A stretch of 64,000 nt of DNA from Sepiola atlantica (GCA_963556195.1 OY744528.1:60020161-60084160); one strand, 5' to 3'; shown: positions 34,751-45,348, numbered from the stretch's first letter. The notes: a model not told the origin generated them from the letters alone. Numbers and translations are program-made.

Positions 34751-35920
34751 GTTTGTAGATATAAAAAGAAGTACTTTATTAATTCTCCATTTCACCCAAT
34801 GAGAAAACAATTATTCAATAGAATGTGTTGATTTTGTAGAAAGTGTTGTCATTTATATTAACATTTGTTCAATAAGGTTATCAAAGAATTATCATATTTT
34901 ATTTTCAGAATTTATTTAATGAATTAATTATTTTATAAGGAATGCACTTTTAAAAATGTAACACAATCGTGGAATTTAAGTTTGGGTTAGATTACCGCAC
35001 ATGCGAAATAACGTTTTTTCTTATTTGTTATTGCTATTAAAAGACACTCTATACAATTTTTCCAACAAAATTATAAGTAAAGAATAGCAAAAAAAAACTA
35101 AGTGGGCATCCAGAGCGTAGACATGATCTCCCCTGCAACCTTGTTGGGTGGTTCAGACGAAAATAGCGTCGTCTCTGGTCATATCCCCACCATTCGTTTC
35201 CCACGTTTTCAATGAACTCGTTTGCAGGAAAAATAACTATTTGGGAAGGTCTAGGGTGATGATCAACCCCAACTCTGTTCCTTTCTGTGTCATTGTACTT
35301 AATACAGAAAGAAAGGGCGTATTCATGTACGAATTTATTTACAAAACGCGTTATCTATCAAGGGCAACCGGTGTTTAACTAAGGAAATGAGAACAGTAAA
35401 TTATTAGGTCGTCGTTTCTCACTTGACTTATATGGTCGAGTTTTACGCCATGTCTAATCTATGGTTTTATAATCGATAATCAGAGACTTATTCAGGTGTC
35501 TATCGCTGGTAAGACCACACATTAAGAACGTTTTTGTGTAATATCTTCATCAATCTTTATTACCTCACTTTCCGTAAATACAAAAAATAACAAATTATTG
35601 TACTAAAATCTCTGTTTAAATAAAATTATTTTACTACTAAAAAAAATAATTTTGAGAAGATATTTCAATATTTGCAATAGTAATGACATCAGGAGAGAGT
35701 TAAAACGCATAGAAGGGGTGGTAATGCCATAGAGAACATCTTCGTTTAATTTTGTTATCCTTTATTTTAAATGTTGTTGGAAAAATTCCGATTCAGCTAT
35801 CAATTAACATCTTCTAATATATAAAGTAGAGACGATTTTTCCCCTGTACGTTTTCGGAGAATAGGAAAATAACCACATGCATCACAGGCTACTAAACTCA
35901 CCATTACATTACACTTAAAT
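34751..35920. other. No recognisable gene
   Basis: AT-rich DNA. Short frames at 35148-35378 (plus) and 35800-36093 (minus, which runs through the fold-back) have no recognisable domain. Confidence 0.4.
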
Positions 35921-35994
35921 AAAAGAATAACAAATGTACTAAAACACGCTCGAGTAAATACTCGAGCGTGTTTTAGTACATTTGTTATTCTTTT
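35921..35994. repeat. Perfect 36-bp inverted repeat with a two-base spacer
   Basis: Arms 35921-35956 and 35959-35994 are exact reverse complements separated by AA. The centre contains CTCGAG on each side. Confidence 0.97.
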
Positions 35995-36213
35995 TTCCCA
36001 GCTTACACTAAATATTACATTTGGCCCGCCATCCACGACTCTCCGAAAAACCAACTCCATACAGGTGGTAGCAAATACTTTTCTCTCTAACAATTCTGTA
36101 CTGTCACTCTACTCATCGACACCGGGAACTAATACACATAGTTTAATTTTCACAAAACACCGGTTCTTATTTATTATTAAGTTAATTGACCTATTTTCAC
36201 ATCTATTTTAACC

Positions 36214-36291
36214 CGAATGCGTTGTGCAGTCGGTAAAAAGGCAGGATTCATAATCACCTGTTTTAGCGTTCGATCCCATTCTACTCTACCA
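36214..36291 (+). pseudogene. tRNA-Met-like relic or tRNA-derived SINE head
   Basis: TGTGCAGTCGGTA resembles a tRNA D-arm and box A. GGATTCATAATCA places a CAT anticodon in a typical TTCATAA loop. CGTTCGATCCC matches box B, and the segment ends ACCA. The order and spacing fit elongator tRNA-Met, but the acceptor and T stems do not pair well and a two-base insertion sits in the anticodon stem. An A-rich tract follows directly, as expected for a SINE or retrotransposed copy. It is not a functional tRNA gene. Confidence 0.5.
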
Positions 36292-36341
36292 CTTAAAAAA
36301 AAAAATTTTTTTAATTTAAAACATTCGCCAACACAATAGAC

Positions 36342-36445
36342 GGGGGGGGGGGAAATAGGTCATTTCCTTTTTTTTTTTGACGTCATGCAATGGGTAGTAC
36401 TTTCTCCCGTGCAACGCCGGGCGACGGGTTCCGCTAGTTTAATAT
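36342..36445. repeat. G-run, poly-T and GC-core tail of a dispersed repeat
   Basis: An eleven-G run (36342-36352) and a poly-T run are followed by TGACGTCA and by GCAACGCCGGGCGACGGGT, a GC-rich core similar to those near 29510 and 27240. This looks like one end of a dispersed repeat and may belong with the tRNA-like head just upstream. Confidence 0.35.
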
Positions 36446-36879
36446 AAACTGTGGATAATATTTTGCAAGCTTATTTTCGGCGTACACATTTTGTGCACAA
36501 AATTTTGAAAACATACTTGCCGTTGCATGTTGTCTGAAGGAAGAGCAAATAAGAACATTAGGATTTACTAGACTAAACTCATCCTTCACCTTAAAATTGA
36601 AATGCATGTGTAGAGCATAACTGACATTTTTTATGAGGCCGTTGGGGTAAGTTTAGTCTGTGACAACCATATTCCGACGTTTCATTAAACCCGCATTTGT
36701 GATTTATTTTGATTTCTGGTTTTCACTGCTTGATTGTGAATATACATCTGATGCACCTGGACACATCGTCAATGATGTTCCTGGAATCATTGAGTATTTC
36801 GGATCTTTCAACATCGTGTATCCCCCTCGGGGTCACCCAGCTGATATTGATCAGACCCCAGCTTTTGGCCAGATGGTTA
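36446..36879. other. No clearly supported feature
   Basis: It adjoins the LINE remnant to the right and may include more of its 3' end. The frames here are the antisense of a LINE-like sequence and I do not list them as genes. Confidence 0.35.
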
Positions 36880-37500
36880 GCTACTATGATCCAACAATTC
36901 CCCTTATGTTAGCCACAGCAGTCTTGAGGCTCTCTCTGTCGCATATGTTGTACTGTTAAGGAGAGATCCTTCAATGCCTAAATTGTTGAAGGATCTGGCC
37001 AGGAAAGGCCATAAATTCCCTGCACCACATATCCACTGGGGGATATCTATCTCGCATGCAGCTGTTTAGACAGCTTCATTTCACGGGAATGTCAGCTCTA
37101 ACAAAGAAGCTTGTTTAGTAGAGTTAGACAAGAGTAGGATATCTGGTCGCAGAGTGGTGGTTGTAATGTGTCTACGGGACCTCACCTGCCATTAAGATCC
37201 ACCCACAGCTGACATTCCCCAGTAGGGGTCGCGATGCCTACAGCTGTCGATCTCTTGATGGACTTTGCCTGATTTACACTTCTGACAAAGGCGATTATCC
37301 TCTTAGAAGGTTAGAAACAGTTCTCCAACTCAATTCCTCTACCGATGTCTTCAGCGATGCTCTTCAGGGTTAGATCATGCCATCTAAGAGCAACTAATGA
37401 TATGCTCCAGGGTTCCTTGTTTGAGGCACAGTGAGGATGGTGTGACTTTTCTACGCGCCATATTTCAAGATTCGTTGGGCCTCGTAGCACATCATACACT
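36880..37500 (-). pseudogene. LINE C-terminal remnant: zinc knuckle and restriction-like endonuclease
   Basis: Reading 37499 to 36880 in several frames gives, in order, a TNLEIWRVEK stretch, a WHD-LTLKSIAED segment, then LRPDILLLSNSTKQASLLEL followed by a T-F-P, and a more decayed tail with CREFMAFPGQ. The PD...E(L)T-x-P pattern and its place after a cysteine/histidine-rich stretch resemble the C terminus of LINEs that carry a restriction-like endonuclease (R2/R4/NeSL-type). It is broken by stops and frame changes, and I find no RT domain to its right. The copies at 57-62 kb have the same layout but differ in sequence. Confidence 0.5.
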
Positions 37501-38487
37501 GCCTGGATGATACATATTTCAAACTATGGAAAATCTAGGAATATTTTTTGAGATGGTCGAAACATTTGTAATGGGCTACAAAAATTAAAAGGTTTTATTG
37601 ATATACAATTTTGAACGAATATAATTTGATTTTCTTTCAATGTTTCTAAGCCCCTTTTTAACGGTAACAGTTAGGTAATAGTTTAGGCGCTGGTCGAAGT
37701 GTGTGAGTACGTGTTTGTCTCACTTTATAGATTTTATTTCCACGAGATTTAGTAGTAGCGTTTGTGACACTACTATGGTATATGCTTCTCCTGGCAGTGA
37801 GTGATCTTTTGTAGTTAGTGAGCGGCTGGTTGACAGTGATGCCTTAATTTACTCTCAGAGATCAAACAGCCAGCTAACAACTCTTTCGTGCCTTTCAGTT
37901 TTCGTTTTTATGGTGAGAAGGAAGCTGCAGAAGGATTCCAGCTATATTTCTAACAAACATATTCGTGCTTCCTAAACAGCGTGTCATACGTTTTCTTGTT
38001 GGTCATAAAATAAATAAATTTGGAGTTTCTTTGCACACACAAAAAAAGAAGTTTGGATTCACTCCTAAACTAAGTAGCCGATTATTACGAATTTTGAAAT
38101 ACAGCTGATAAGCGTAAGGAGTCCTATGATTGGCTATATTTAGTTTAACTTAGTTTTATGGAAACGGTGTACAAAACGAGTGGAAGTCCTTCGTGAAAAT
38201 TCAGATACCTCCGATTCTCTTTTTTCATTTTAAGAATTGGTTTGATCCATAGTAATTCGACACGAATCAAGCAAGATTCCCTAATTTTCAGAAGCTTTAA
38301 AATTTAGATATATTCTCGAACTAAAATCATCTAATTGATTTCACTCATAAGTGAAATGAGCATTCTAGACATAAAGTTAAGTATCAGTATACATTTATTT
38401 TAATCTTCGTAAGGGAACATGAAAGTACTGCAAAACTGTTCTCTTCGGGGAATTCATTTTACCCGTCCTGGGATCGGAATTGTTCTA
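37501..38487. other. No recognisable gene
   Basis: AT-rich DNA with nothing I can assign. Confidence 0.45.

Positions 38488-38545
<58 letters not shown>
38488..38545. repeat. (AT)n microsatellite
   Basis: Uninterrupted TA repeats, running straight into the left end of the inverted-repeat element. Confidence 0.95.
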
Positions 38546-38549
<4 letters not shown>

Positions 38550-39150
38550 ACTAAATGTTACATATTTCAGAAACGTACCGCGGTTTCATCCAGATGGGCT
38601 GACTTTTTACATAAAAAAATCTATGCCCAGTGGAATCATCAGCGTACTGAATGAGATCAAACCACGATGAGAAATTACATTATATCGATAAAAAACCGGT
38701 GCATTTCTGGAAAGTCTCTCTGGAAAAATATATTGGTTTTAATTGAGTTTATTATTTATAGTTTTGAGTTTTAAGAAGGATTTTATTTTATTCTACTAAG
38801 TGTTTGATTTATTTATTCATTTGTAGTTTAGTATATTTATTTTTATTTAAGGGGTTGTTTGTAGATCGTAGGAGATTACCGGTGTTTTGAAAAGTGAAGA
38901 TACAAAGAGGACGTTTGAATTCGTCGTTTAAAAGTTGTAATACTGAAGTCTCTTTTTGATGGTGATACCGGGTTTTAATTTATGTATCGGCTTTATTATT
39001 TATTTTATTCATAGTTTTGTCTTTTAATGGTTTTATTTTGTTTGTTTTTATTTACTTATTTATTTATTGGTAGTTTCGAAACTAATAACAATGTAAAAAG
39101 TCAGCCAATCTGGCACGTTTCTGATATATGTAACATATAGTTTTCAAATA
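38541..39150. mobile_element. 610-bp element with about 60-70-bp terminal inverted repeats
   Basis: 38541-38612 (TATATGAAAACTAAATGTTA ... GGGCTGACTTTTTACAT) matches the reverse complement of 39091-39150 (ATGTAAAAAGTCAGCC ... TATAGTTTTCAAATA) with a few substitutions and a 12-base length difference. The interior is T-rich, has no open frame, and contains two diverged TTTATTATTTATAGTTTTG-type copies. This is the structure of a non-autonomous DNA transposon (MITE-like). The superfamily is not clear because target-site duplication is masked by TA repeats on the left. Confidence 0.65.
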
Positions 39151-39213
39151 AATAATATTAGCTCTCAGTCCTCTGCGATCGAGCACTTTATTGATTTATT
39201 TTCAATATAACCT

Positions 39214-39303
<90 letters not shown>
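39151..39303. repeat. (CA)n(TA)n compound microsatellite
   Basis: A CA run starting near 39215 passes into a TA run of about 25 units ending at 39303. Confidence 0.95.
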
Positions 39304-39307
<4 letters not shown>

Positions 39308-40034
39308 TGAAAACGCGACAAAATTGTCAGACTGTTTTGCCGACGCATTTAGTTCCTCTCAGAACTTCATCAAACGGCCGTTTTATGAAAATGTTTTGTG
39401 GAAGCTAAAATCAGTGTTGAAGGAAATGAAGTTACAAAATGTTTACTCACTCGAATGTACAAAGAGCAAAACAATTATCGCCAGACTTTCATACAGTGTC
39501 AATGTAAGGACAAAAAGATAATGGACTCAAGGATGAAGTGAAAATGTTGGACGAAGAAGAAAATCACATTTGGTTACACGTTTTATCTTTACAATTTATT
39601 GAACACTTAAAATGCTTTGCAAATTTGAAAAAAAGTTGAAGTTTCTATTTTCGATATTCTTCTTCATTCAAAAATAATGTTACTACGCATTTTGTTAACT
39701 GGTTCTTAATCACAGACCTTGAGCTACAGCTGATTAATGACACCTGATGAGTTATTTTATTGCTAATAATTTTCCTTAATTCATGTGCATGGCTGAGAAG
39801 CACACTTTTTTGTTCGTCTTTTTTATATACAAGATCTACCCTCTATTTTTATAGATGTTTATCAGTAACCTTATTGAGAAGACCTACTGAACCAGGTGTT
39901 CCTCAGCGTTAAAAAAATTAAGACACAAAAGCTAACGAAGGAGAGAACGAGATCGCAAACTTATCCTTCGATACTTCCGGCTGGGAAACTGTAAATTGCA
40001 TATCGATAAAGATATACACAAAAAGCTAGAATAA
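39304..40034. other. No recognisable gene
   Basis: A 72-codon frame at 39303-39521 starts at the end of the TA tract and carries no known domain. The remainder is AT-rich. Confidence 0.4.
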
Positions 40035-40362
40035 TTAACTTACGAAGAGTTGGTTACACTAATTAAGAAACATGTACGACCAAGGAAAAGAGTAATCATC
40101 GCTGAGAGAATCCAATGTATGTAGAATTGACAGGACCCAGGCGAGTCTAAAATACAATACCTGAACAGATCAAACAATGTAATACTGAGAGGTCGAAAAC
40201 CTGAGCTCCAAAAGGCATTACTAAAAAGGATGAATTAATCCTGCTTCGATGAATAGAAGGCGTGGAGGGAACATCGTGAAAACATAAATTCTTGAAAAAA
40301 GATGAATTTAGAAGCGAACCTAGAATTGATTAAAGTGTTTAATGAACAACATAAAATGTGAA
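40035..40362 (+). pseudogene. Retroelement gag relic (Ty3/gypsy-like)
   Basis: One frame reads LTYEELVTLIKKHVRPRKRV, then an IIAERIQC segment, a stop, DPGES, and further stretches ending in a NLEAN-LELIKVFNEQH segment, with in-frame stops between them. The order Leu-Thr-Tyr-Glu-Glu-Leu, Arg/Lys-rich helix, Glu-Arg, Asp-Pro-Gly-Glu-Ser and a C-terminal amphipathic stretch is that of Ty3/gypsy capsid. It is related in layout to 1361-1558. No pol sequence follows; 0.5 kb of unrelated DNA separates it from the LTR at 40834. Confidence 0.55.
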
Positions 40363-40833
40363 GAGGCTAGAAAAAATGTGCTCCGTTTGATAACTCATTT
40401 AGCTCGAATCACGAAAAAAGTAAGTTTGCAAAGCCAGTCAAATATCAGACAATGAAAAAACAACATTCTAAATTAGTCGCTTTCTACTTGCTCTCTTTTT
40501 ATCGTTTCTCGTTTCATCTTCTCTCGTTATCATTTCTCTTAGTTAATGTTAAATGGTATTGTTATTTATGGTGTTATTCCCTTTTGTTTATAATGGACTA
40601 TTTTAATCGTTTTATTATTTATTTTCTTTATTAGCTTCGACAATTAATAAACACACAAAAAGAGTGAGACAGTGAGAGCAGCCGTATAAAATAAGAGCGA
40701 TGGTGTGAAACAAGATACAATGAGAGAGGAGGAGGTAATAGATAGACACTTAGTAAGAGATGGGTCACTGGTGAGTTATTTCAAATTAAAGCTAATTAAA
40801 ACAATGAAAGTGGATTTTATTTTCAAAAATATC
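40363..40833. other. No recognisable gene
   Basis: T-rich DNA. The 60-codon frame at 40452-40634 is Phe/Leu/Tyr-rich and AT-driven. Confidence 0.4.
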
Positions 40834-41056
40834 TGTTGTGACCTTGTTTAAGGGCCGAAATGAGGACACGGAATTCGGGGTAAGGTGAACAATATATATT
40901 GAAGAAAAGATATGTACAGAGAACAAAAGAAGTGGTATATCAGTCCTGACCGCCAGGGTAGACTTGAGTTTAATTCAATTACGAGAATCCTAAATGCTTT
41001 CAGTATTAGGAATAGACGAGTCCAACTTCTCGTCATATAGGTACGGCACCATAACA
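40834..41056 (-). mobile_element. 3' LTR of element G1
   Basis: Begins TGTTAT and ends ACAACA when read on the minus strand (TG...CA). It is 223 bp. On the minus strand a purine-rich GGCTTAGGAGGGGG precedes it directly, as expected for the polypurine tract. Confidence 0.9.
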
Positions 41057-41261
41057 CCCCCTCCTAAGCCTTACCTCCTCAGGAGTCTTAATATCGTTTC
41101 CGTTTTGGATTTATTTCGATATAATCCGGAGCTATCCGTTTCCTTTTAGACTGCCGCTTTTCTGTGGCTGCTTGAGGTACTGGTAAGTCAAAAGTGTCGT
41201 ATATTACGTCCATCACTTCTTCTACCTGCGGAGAGCTGTCAGTGTCATCTGACAGTCTTTT

Positions 41262-41730
41262 CTAAATCTGGTTTAGGTGTCTCTTATGAGAGAACTTTGG
41301 TTCTTGGATTGTGTAGACCATAGATCCGATGCTTTTCTCTATTGTACCAGGTTCCCCAAAAGATGCCTTGTTTTTTAAAAAATTAAAATATACTCTGTCT
41401 CCTGGGATGTATCGTTTCTTTGGTACAGTAGAGGCTCGACCTTGTTTGGTCTGTTTAGGCAGTAATTTTTCAAAAACAGACATCACTTTCCGTGCAAACA
41501 TCATCTCTGCGGGAGAAAATGAGAATGGTATGTTCACGTTTGGCGTGATTCTGTACACTTGCAAAAACTGTTGCAGGGCCTTTTCCATGGGAATATCGCG
41601 GACATTTTTAGGGCTCTTTTTAGTGTCGACAAAGCGTTGACGCGGTCGTTTGACGGAGGATGATACGGGGGAGTCGTGATGTGTTTGATCTGAAAAATCT
41701 CGCAGAATGTTTTGAAGTCGGATTACGTAA
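41262..41730 (-). pseudogene. Integrase core end and C-terminal domain, element G1
   Basis: Minus-strand reading gives the end of the core domain (PPYHPPSN) followed by a shifted frame where the catalytic Glu is expected. Next comes a 108-codon segment with FLQVYRITPN, FSPAEMMFARK, KRYIPGDRVYF and a C-terminal GSMVYTIQEP stretch. This is the usual C-terminal half of Ty3/gypsy integrase, including the GDRVYF strand of the SH3-like domain. The Glu position reads through a one-base deletion, so the DDE triad is incomplete. Confidence 0.85.
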
Positions 41731-42304
41731 ACTGTGTTCCATTGTCGCTAACCAAACAATCGACCACCCTAAAAACGGGCGAACAATTCATGCAAGAAGT
41801 GTATTGCCACCTCCGTAGTGGGTTTCTTACAACGTAATACTTCGGGCCACTTGGAAAAAGTATCGACCACGATTGCATAGTAGAATCCTTCCAATGAACC
41901 CGCAAAATGTGTACTCTCGACGAAGGTCGGTCTATCTTTAGCCATGGACTATGTTTGATATAAGGTGCCTTTGCCGCCAAGGCACAGCTTTTACACGTAC
42001 TTACGACATACGTAATGTCCTGATACATTCTAGGCCAGTACACGAAGCTCCGCATAAAACACTTCATCCTGTTTGTCCCCAAATGGCCAACGTGAAAATC
42101 CCTTAGAATTCTCTTTTGTAATTTATTTGGAATGACAACTCTCTCGTTGTACATGAGTACATCATCGCAGAATGAAAAGCTCTCTGCAAAATGTACGCCA
42201 TTATCCGCCATTTTAGCTGTTGTACTGATTATGAATTCATCTTCGGAGGCTTCTTTTTTAATTTCATATAGAGTCACCGGGAGCTCTCTAACCGCGTTGC
42301 ACAA
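41723..42304 (-). pseudogene. Integrase zinc domain and core start, element G1
   Basis: The frame begins in the RNase H-integrase linker and carries the HHCC zinc domain (HVGHLGTNRMKC ... TCKSC), then a core domain ending SDNGTQFT with the second catalytic Asp near 41746. A four-base deletion near 41915 removes the codon of the first catalytic Asp and shifts the frame. The expected core sequence, including VVDTFSKWPEV, continues in another frame to about 41770 and then returns. Neighbouring parts of pol lie in order to its right. Confidence 0.85.
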
Positions 42305-42442
42305 AATTGCTTTTATACCCCCTTTAGCTTACAGGGAAGCTATCACGGTGTCTTCTAGTGGGTCTTTCTGTCTTGGCACCAGTCTAGACAATCCTTCCAC
42401 GTGATAGATCTTTTTTTAGAGTAAATACTTCATTATGAAATT

Positions 42443-42904
42443 TTAGTTCAATAAAATCGTTCCCCATCTCTGTAATCTATTTGCCGTATACACAGGTAGG
42501 CCTTTTCTCGATCTGAAAATAGTAATTAACGGCTTACGGTCCGTCTGTAACGTGAACAATCTACCGTGTATATAGCGGTGGAACTTGGTTACAACAAATA
42601 TTATCCATAGAGCTTCCTTTTCAATTTGGGAATACTGCTTCTCCGCCGGAAGAAAGGTCCTTGATCCATGCGCGATGGGTTTATGGGTTCCATCCGGCAT
42701 TGTATGCAGAATACACGCTCCTAATCCGTATGAACTAGCGTCGCTAGTCACGATTATGTCTAAATCCGGGTTGTAATGCGTAAGGAATAAATACGACGTC
42801 TGCATTTCAATGGTTTTATCGAATGCTCCCTGGCATTTGGGCGTCCACTCCCAGACCTTATCCTTTTTTAATAGTTCATTTAGTGAAGCGCGCAAATTAT
42901 ACAT
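42443..42904 (-). pseudogene. RNase H domain, element G1
   Basis: Contains VTSDASSYGLGACILH (first catalytic Asp), then SRTFLPAEKQYSQIEKEAL (catalytic Glu), then LQTDRKPL (third Asp) and a NRLQRWG end. These are the RNase H signatures of Ty3/gypsy Pol in the correct order. It is 153 codons without a stop, so this is the best-preserved part of G1. Confidence 0.9.
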
Positions 42905-43079
42905 CTCTGGAATGAAAGCTTGGTAGTAATTTGCTAGTCACAGAAAACTCTGTAGCGTTGTGACGTTTTCTGGCGCCGGCATATTCTTAATCGCGGTAGC
43001 CCTTTTCTGAGTTCGACCTTCTTCCGTCTTTGTCTATAACATGACCCAGGTATTTTATTTCCTCTTTCACTTTAAACCT

Positions 43080-43394
43080 CTAATCCTGGATTTGCGAAAA
43101 TACTTGGTTGACATGTTCCGAGTGCTGTTCAATGTCTTTACTGTTGATTAGAATGTCGTCAATGTATGTAATAGAAAAATCAAGTTCTCCCAGAATTGTA
43201 TCCATCACTTGCTTAAAAATAGCTGGAGCAACTTTGACTCCGAAACTAGCCTTTCGAACTTGTATAAACCGATGCGTATTTATACACAACAATTTTGACC
43301 TCTCTTCTTCCACGGGTATTTGGAGGTATAAATTTAATTGCAATTTAATATTTTTATTCAGGATTTTTACGTGTACATATTTTCCTATATTCAT
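43080..43394 (-). pseudogene. Protease start fused to RT palm by deletion, element G1
   Basis: The first 20 residues (KYVHVKILNKNIKLQL) are the strand that normally leads into the protease DTG motif. They are followed immediately by YLQIPVEEERSKLLC of the RT palm. The FGVKVAPAIF stretch and the active-site YIDD (about 43166-43155) are intact. The protease active site, the RT fingers and RT motif A are therefore missing. The junction is near 43335, and roughly 0.8-1 kb has been lost compared with usual family spacing. Confidence 0.8.
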
Positions 43395-44453
43395 ACATTC
43401 CTGATTATTTGTACTTGTGGCTTGTACCCTCGTTTTATTTCCTTCTATTAGTTCTATAGTGCAAACTTTTGTGTCTGACTTTTTTACAAGTCAGGCTGGT
43501 CTTAAAACGAAATGGGGAGTCCATATACCAATGATGGCTACCACAGCGTGGACAACATGTCGGAAGATATTTATCCTTTTCTTACCAGGTTGGCTTGTCT
43601 TTGCGGCGTAAAAGTCACTGTTTTTGTTTTGACTTATTTTTAGATGAGAGTTAGATTTCGTTTTTGGCGTACTTTTCGTATATGTGCAATGCCCGACTGT
43701 TCGATGTTTTTCGGATCCTGCTTTACACTTTCAAATCTCTGGCAATCATCAACTAATGTCTATAGTGTAAGGCTTGGTTCATTTTCTAATTTATTTAGAA
43801 CTCTACGGCTTATTTCAACTTCTTTCCCTGATACCAATCCTTAAACGAAGACTAAACATTTAAATTCATCAGCACTAAGTTCGGATAATTTAAAATCATC
43901 GCAATGCTTATTTACTACTGATGCGATCGTAGAATAATCTTCCTCGTCTTTTTTTACCAGGTTTAAACACTTTCAGCGTTTGTTAAATAACGTATGCTTT
44001 GGACTGAACAACTCCGTTAACAGTTTTACCGCTTCCGCAAAAGTAAAATCGCTAGTTTTGGGTGGCAAAATGAAATCCACGAACTTCGTATGTTCTGCGA
44101 ATCTTTTTCGAGTCAGACCAATTTTTGCAATCAATTCTATATAAATTTTCGTATCTTCTAAAATATGATGCGAATTTTTGTTTCAACATCAGGTGAATAT
44201 GTGAAGTCGTCGATAGCACTCCACACGGCATTCTGCGACAAACATTATCATTTTCGTTGTTTTGGCCTCTAAGCCATATTGTTTGCATTAACATTCCAAT
44301 CCGTTCGTTAGTTTCTTTCTGTCTGTCGTCAGCTTCTTTTTTCTGTTCTAGAAGGAGCTTTTGCAATTTCTCTTCAGTTTTCTGTTGTTGCATTTGAAGT
44401 TTTACTAATTCTGTAATAGCCGACTGAAAGTTTTCCATATTTAAGTGTGTCAT
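43395..44453 (-). pseudogene. Gag remnant, element G1
   Basis: A 133-codon frame from 44453 begins MTHLNMENFQSAITELVKLQ with a Gln/Lys/Glu-rich coiled-coil-like helix. The capsid region continues leftward in broken frames with KIGLTRKRFAEHTKFVDFIL, KHCDDFKLSELSADEFKCLV and VLNKLENEPSLTL-type strings. A decayed CCHC stretch (CPRCGSHHW) lies near 43530. Several stops and shifts interrupt it. This is the family's Gag by order and pattern. Confidence 0.75.
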
Positions 44454-45049
44454 TTAGAAAATAAATGTTTTCTTTTAAGCATGGCTTCTAAGAATTTCTT
44501 TTCTTTATATTACATTTGCTCGATGTAATCTTAGTTGTTAAAAAGAGTATAAACCTTTTTTCTCTCAATAATTTTTTTAGTACGCTCCTACGCGTTTTTG
44601 TTAAAGAAGAAAAAAAGTACGGTTTCAAAATTATTTTTTCTTTTGGCAGAAGTAACTTTCTCTCTTTTGGAGAGAGAAAAAATCATGTATTCCCTTATTG
44701 TTAAGTCGGAATAGCAATGTGGAAATAACACTAACCTTTCTTCAATTAAGAGAAATAATAAGCTTGTTTTCACGTGTTTCTTTTTTCTCCTTCTTCCCAC
44801 CAGTAAGCCAGTTTTCAGAACTAGACAAGTTTGTAATCAATTTCTTTCAGTTTTTTAAGGTTTTCCTTAATTTAATTTGTCACCTGTTGTAGCGTTCAAA
44901 TTTAAATCCAACGTCGCCGTTTTGTGGTTCGTTTTGTCGAAGGTTCAAAAAAAATCCTTTGTTGTTTTTTGCTGTGTAACTTTGACTATCTCGTCGATAG
45001 TTTTTTCGTTTGGGTTTCCCGTATAAGTGCGAATACCTCGTCGCCAATT
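44454..45049 (-). other. Leader (5' untranslated) region of element G1
   Basis: It lies between the first Gag codon and the 5' LTR. Directly inside the LTR the minus strand reads AATTGGCGACGAGGTATTC, the primer-binding region type seen in many metazoan Ty3/gypsy elements. The rest is AT-rich and non-coding. Confidence 0.65.
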
Positions 45050-45187
45050 TGTTGTAACCCTGTTTAGGGGCCGAAATGAAGACACGGAACACGGGGTTAG
45101 GTGAACAATACATATTGAAGAAAAGACATGTACAGAAGGGGTATATAAGTCCTGACTGCCAGGGTTGACTGGAGTTCAATCCAATTG
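45050..45187 (-). mobile_element. 5' LTR of element G1, truncated
   Basis: Matches the 3' LTR and the solo LTR from the ACAACA end inward for about 138 bp, then similarity stops at 45187. The outer 85-90 bp, including the TGTTAT terminus, is absent from this position and from the far side of element G2 as well. Confidence 0.85.
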
Positions 45188-45348
45188 ATATTTATTCATT
45201 GACATAAAATATTTATTAAATGCGGCACAAGGCAAAAAAAGGGCATGGGAAAGGTTAAGTCTTCACTAACAAATTTAACTAATCTAACTTGGCTAGCTTC
45301 ATTCAGGACCATGATTCACCAAAATACCGCATTTATACTATACGTCTC
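45188..45348. other. Spacer between two gypsy elements
   Basis: About 160 bp of AT-rich DNA that matches neither LTR family. No feature is seen. Confidence 0.5.

Larger units (their letters stand above)
40834..45187 (-). mobile_element. Ty3/gypsy LTR retrotransposon, degenerate (element G1)
   Basis: A minus-strand element. Its 5' LTR is 45187(truncated)-45050, followed by a primer-binding region, a gag remnant, a fused protease/RT remnant, RNase H, integrase, a polypurine tract and the 3' LTR at 41056-40834. The domain order gag-PR-RT-RH-IN is that of Ty3/gypsy. By eye the two LTRs differ at roughly one base in ten plus an eight-base gap, so the insertion is old. Large deletions and frameshifts make it inactive. 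The solo LTR at 33485-33711 belongs to the same family. Confidence 0.92.

Noticed and set aside
36214..36291. Functional tRNA-Met gene
   Set aside because: Acceptor and T stems do not pair and the anticodon stem has an insertion.
36660..36959. 99-codon plus-strand frame and an overlapping 67-codon frame
   Set aside because: They lie antisense to or beside the decayed LINE C-terminal region and have no motif of their own.
44880..45179. 99-codon minus-strand frame across the G1 LTR and leader
   Set aside because: It reads through LTR and untranslated leader sequence; not a protein of the element.
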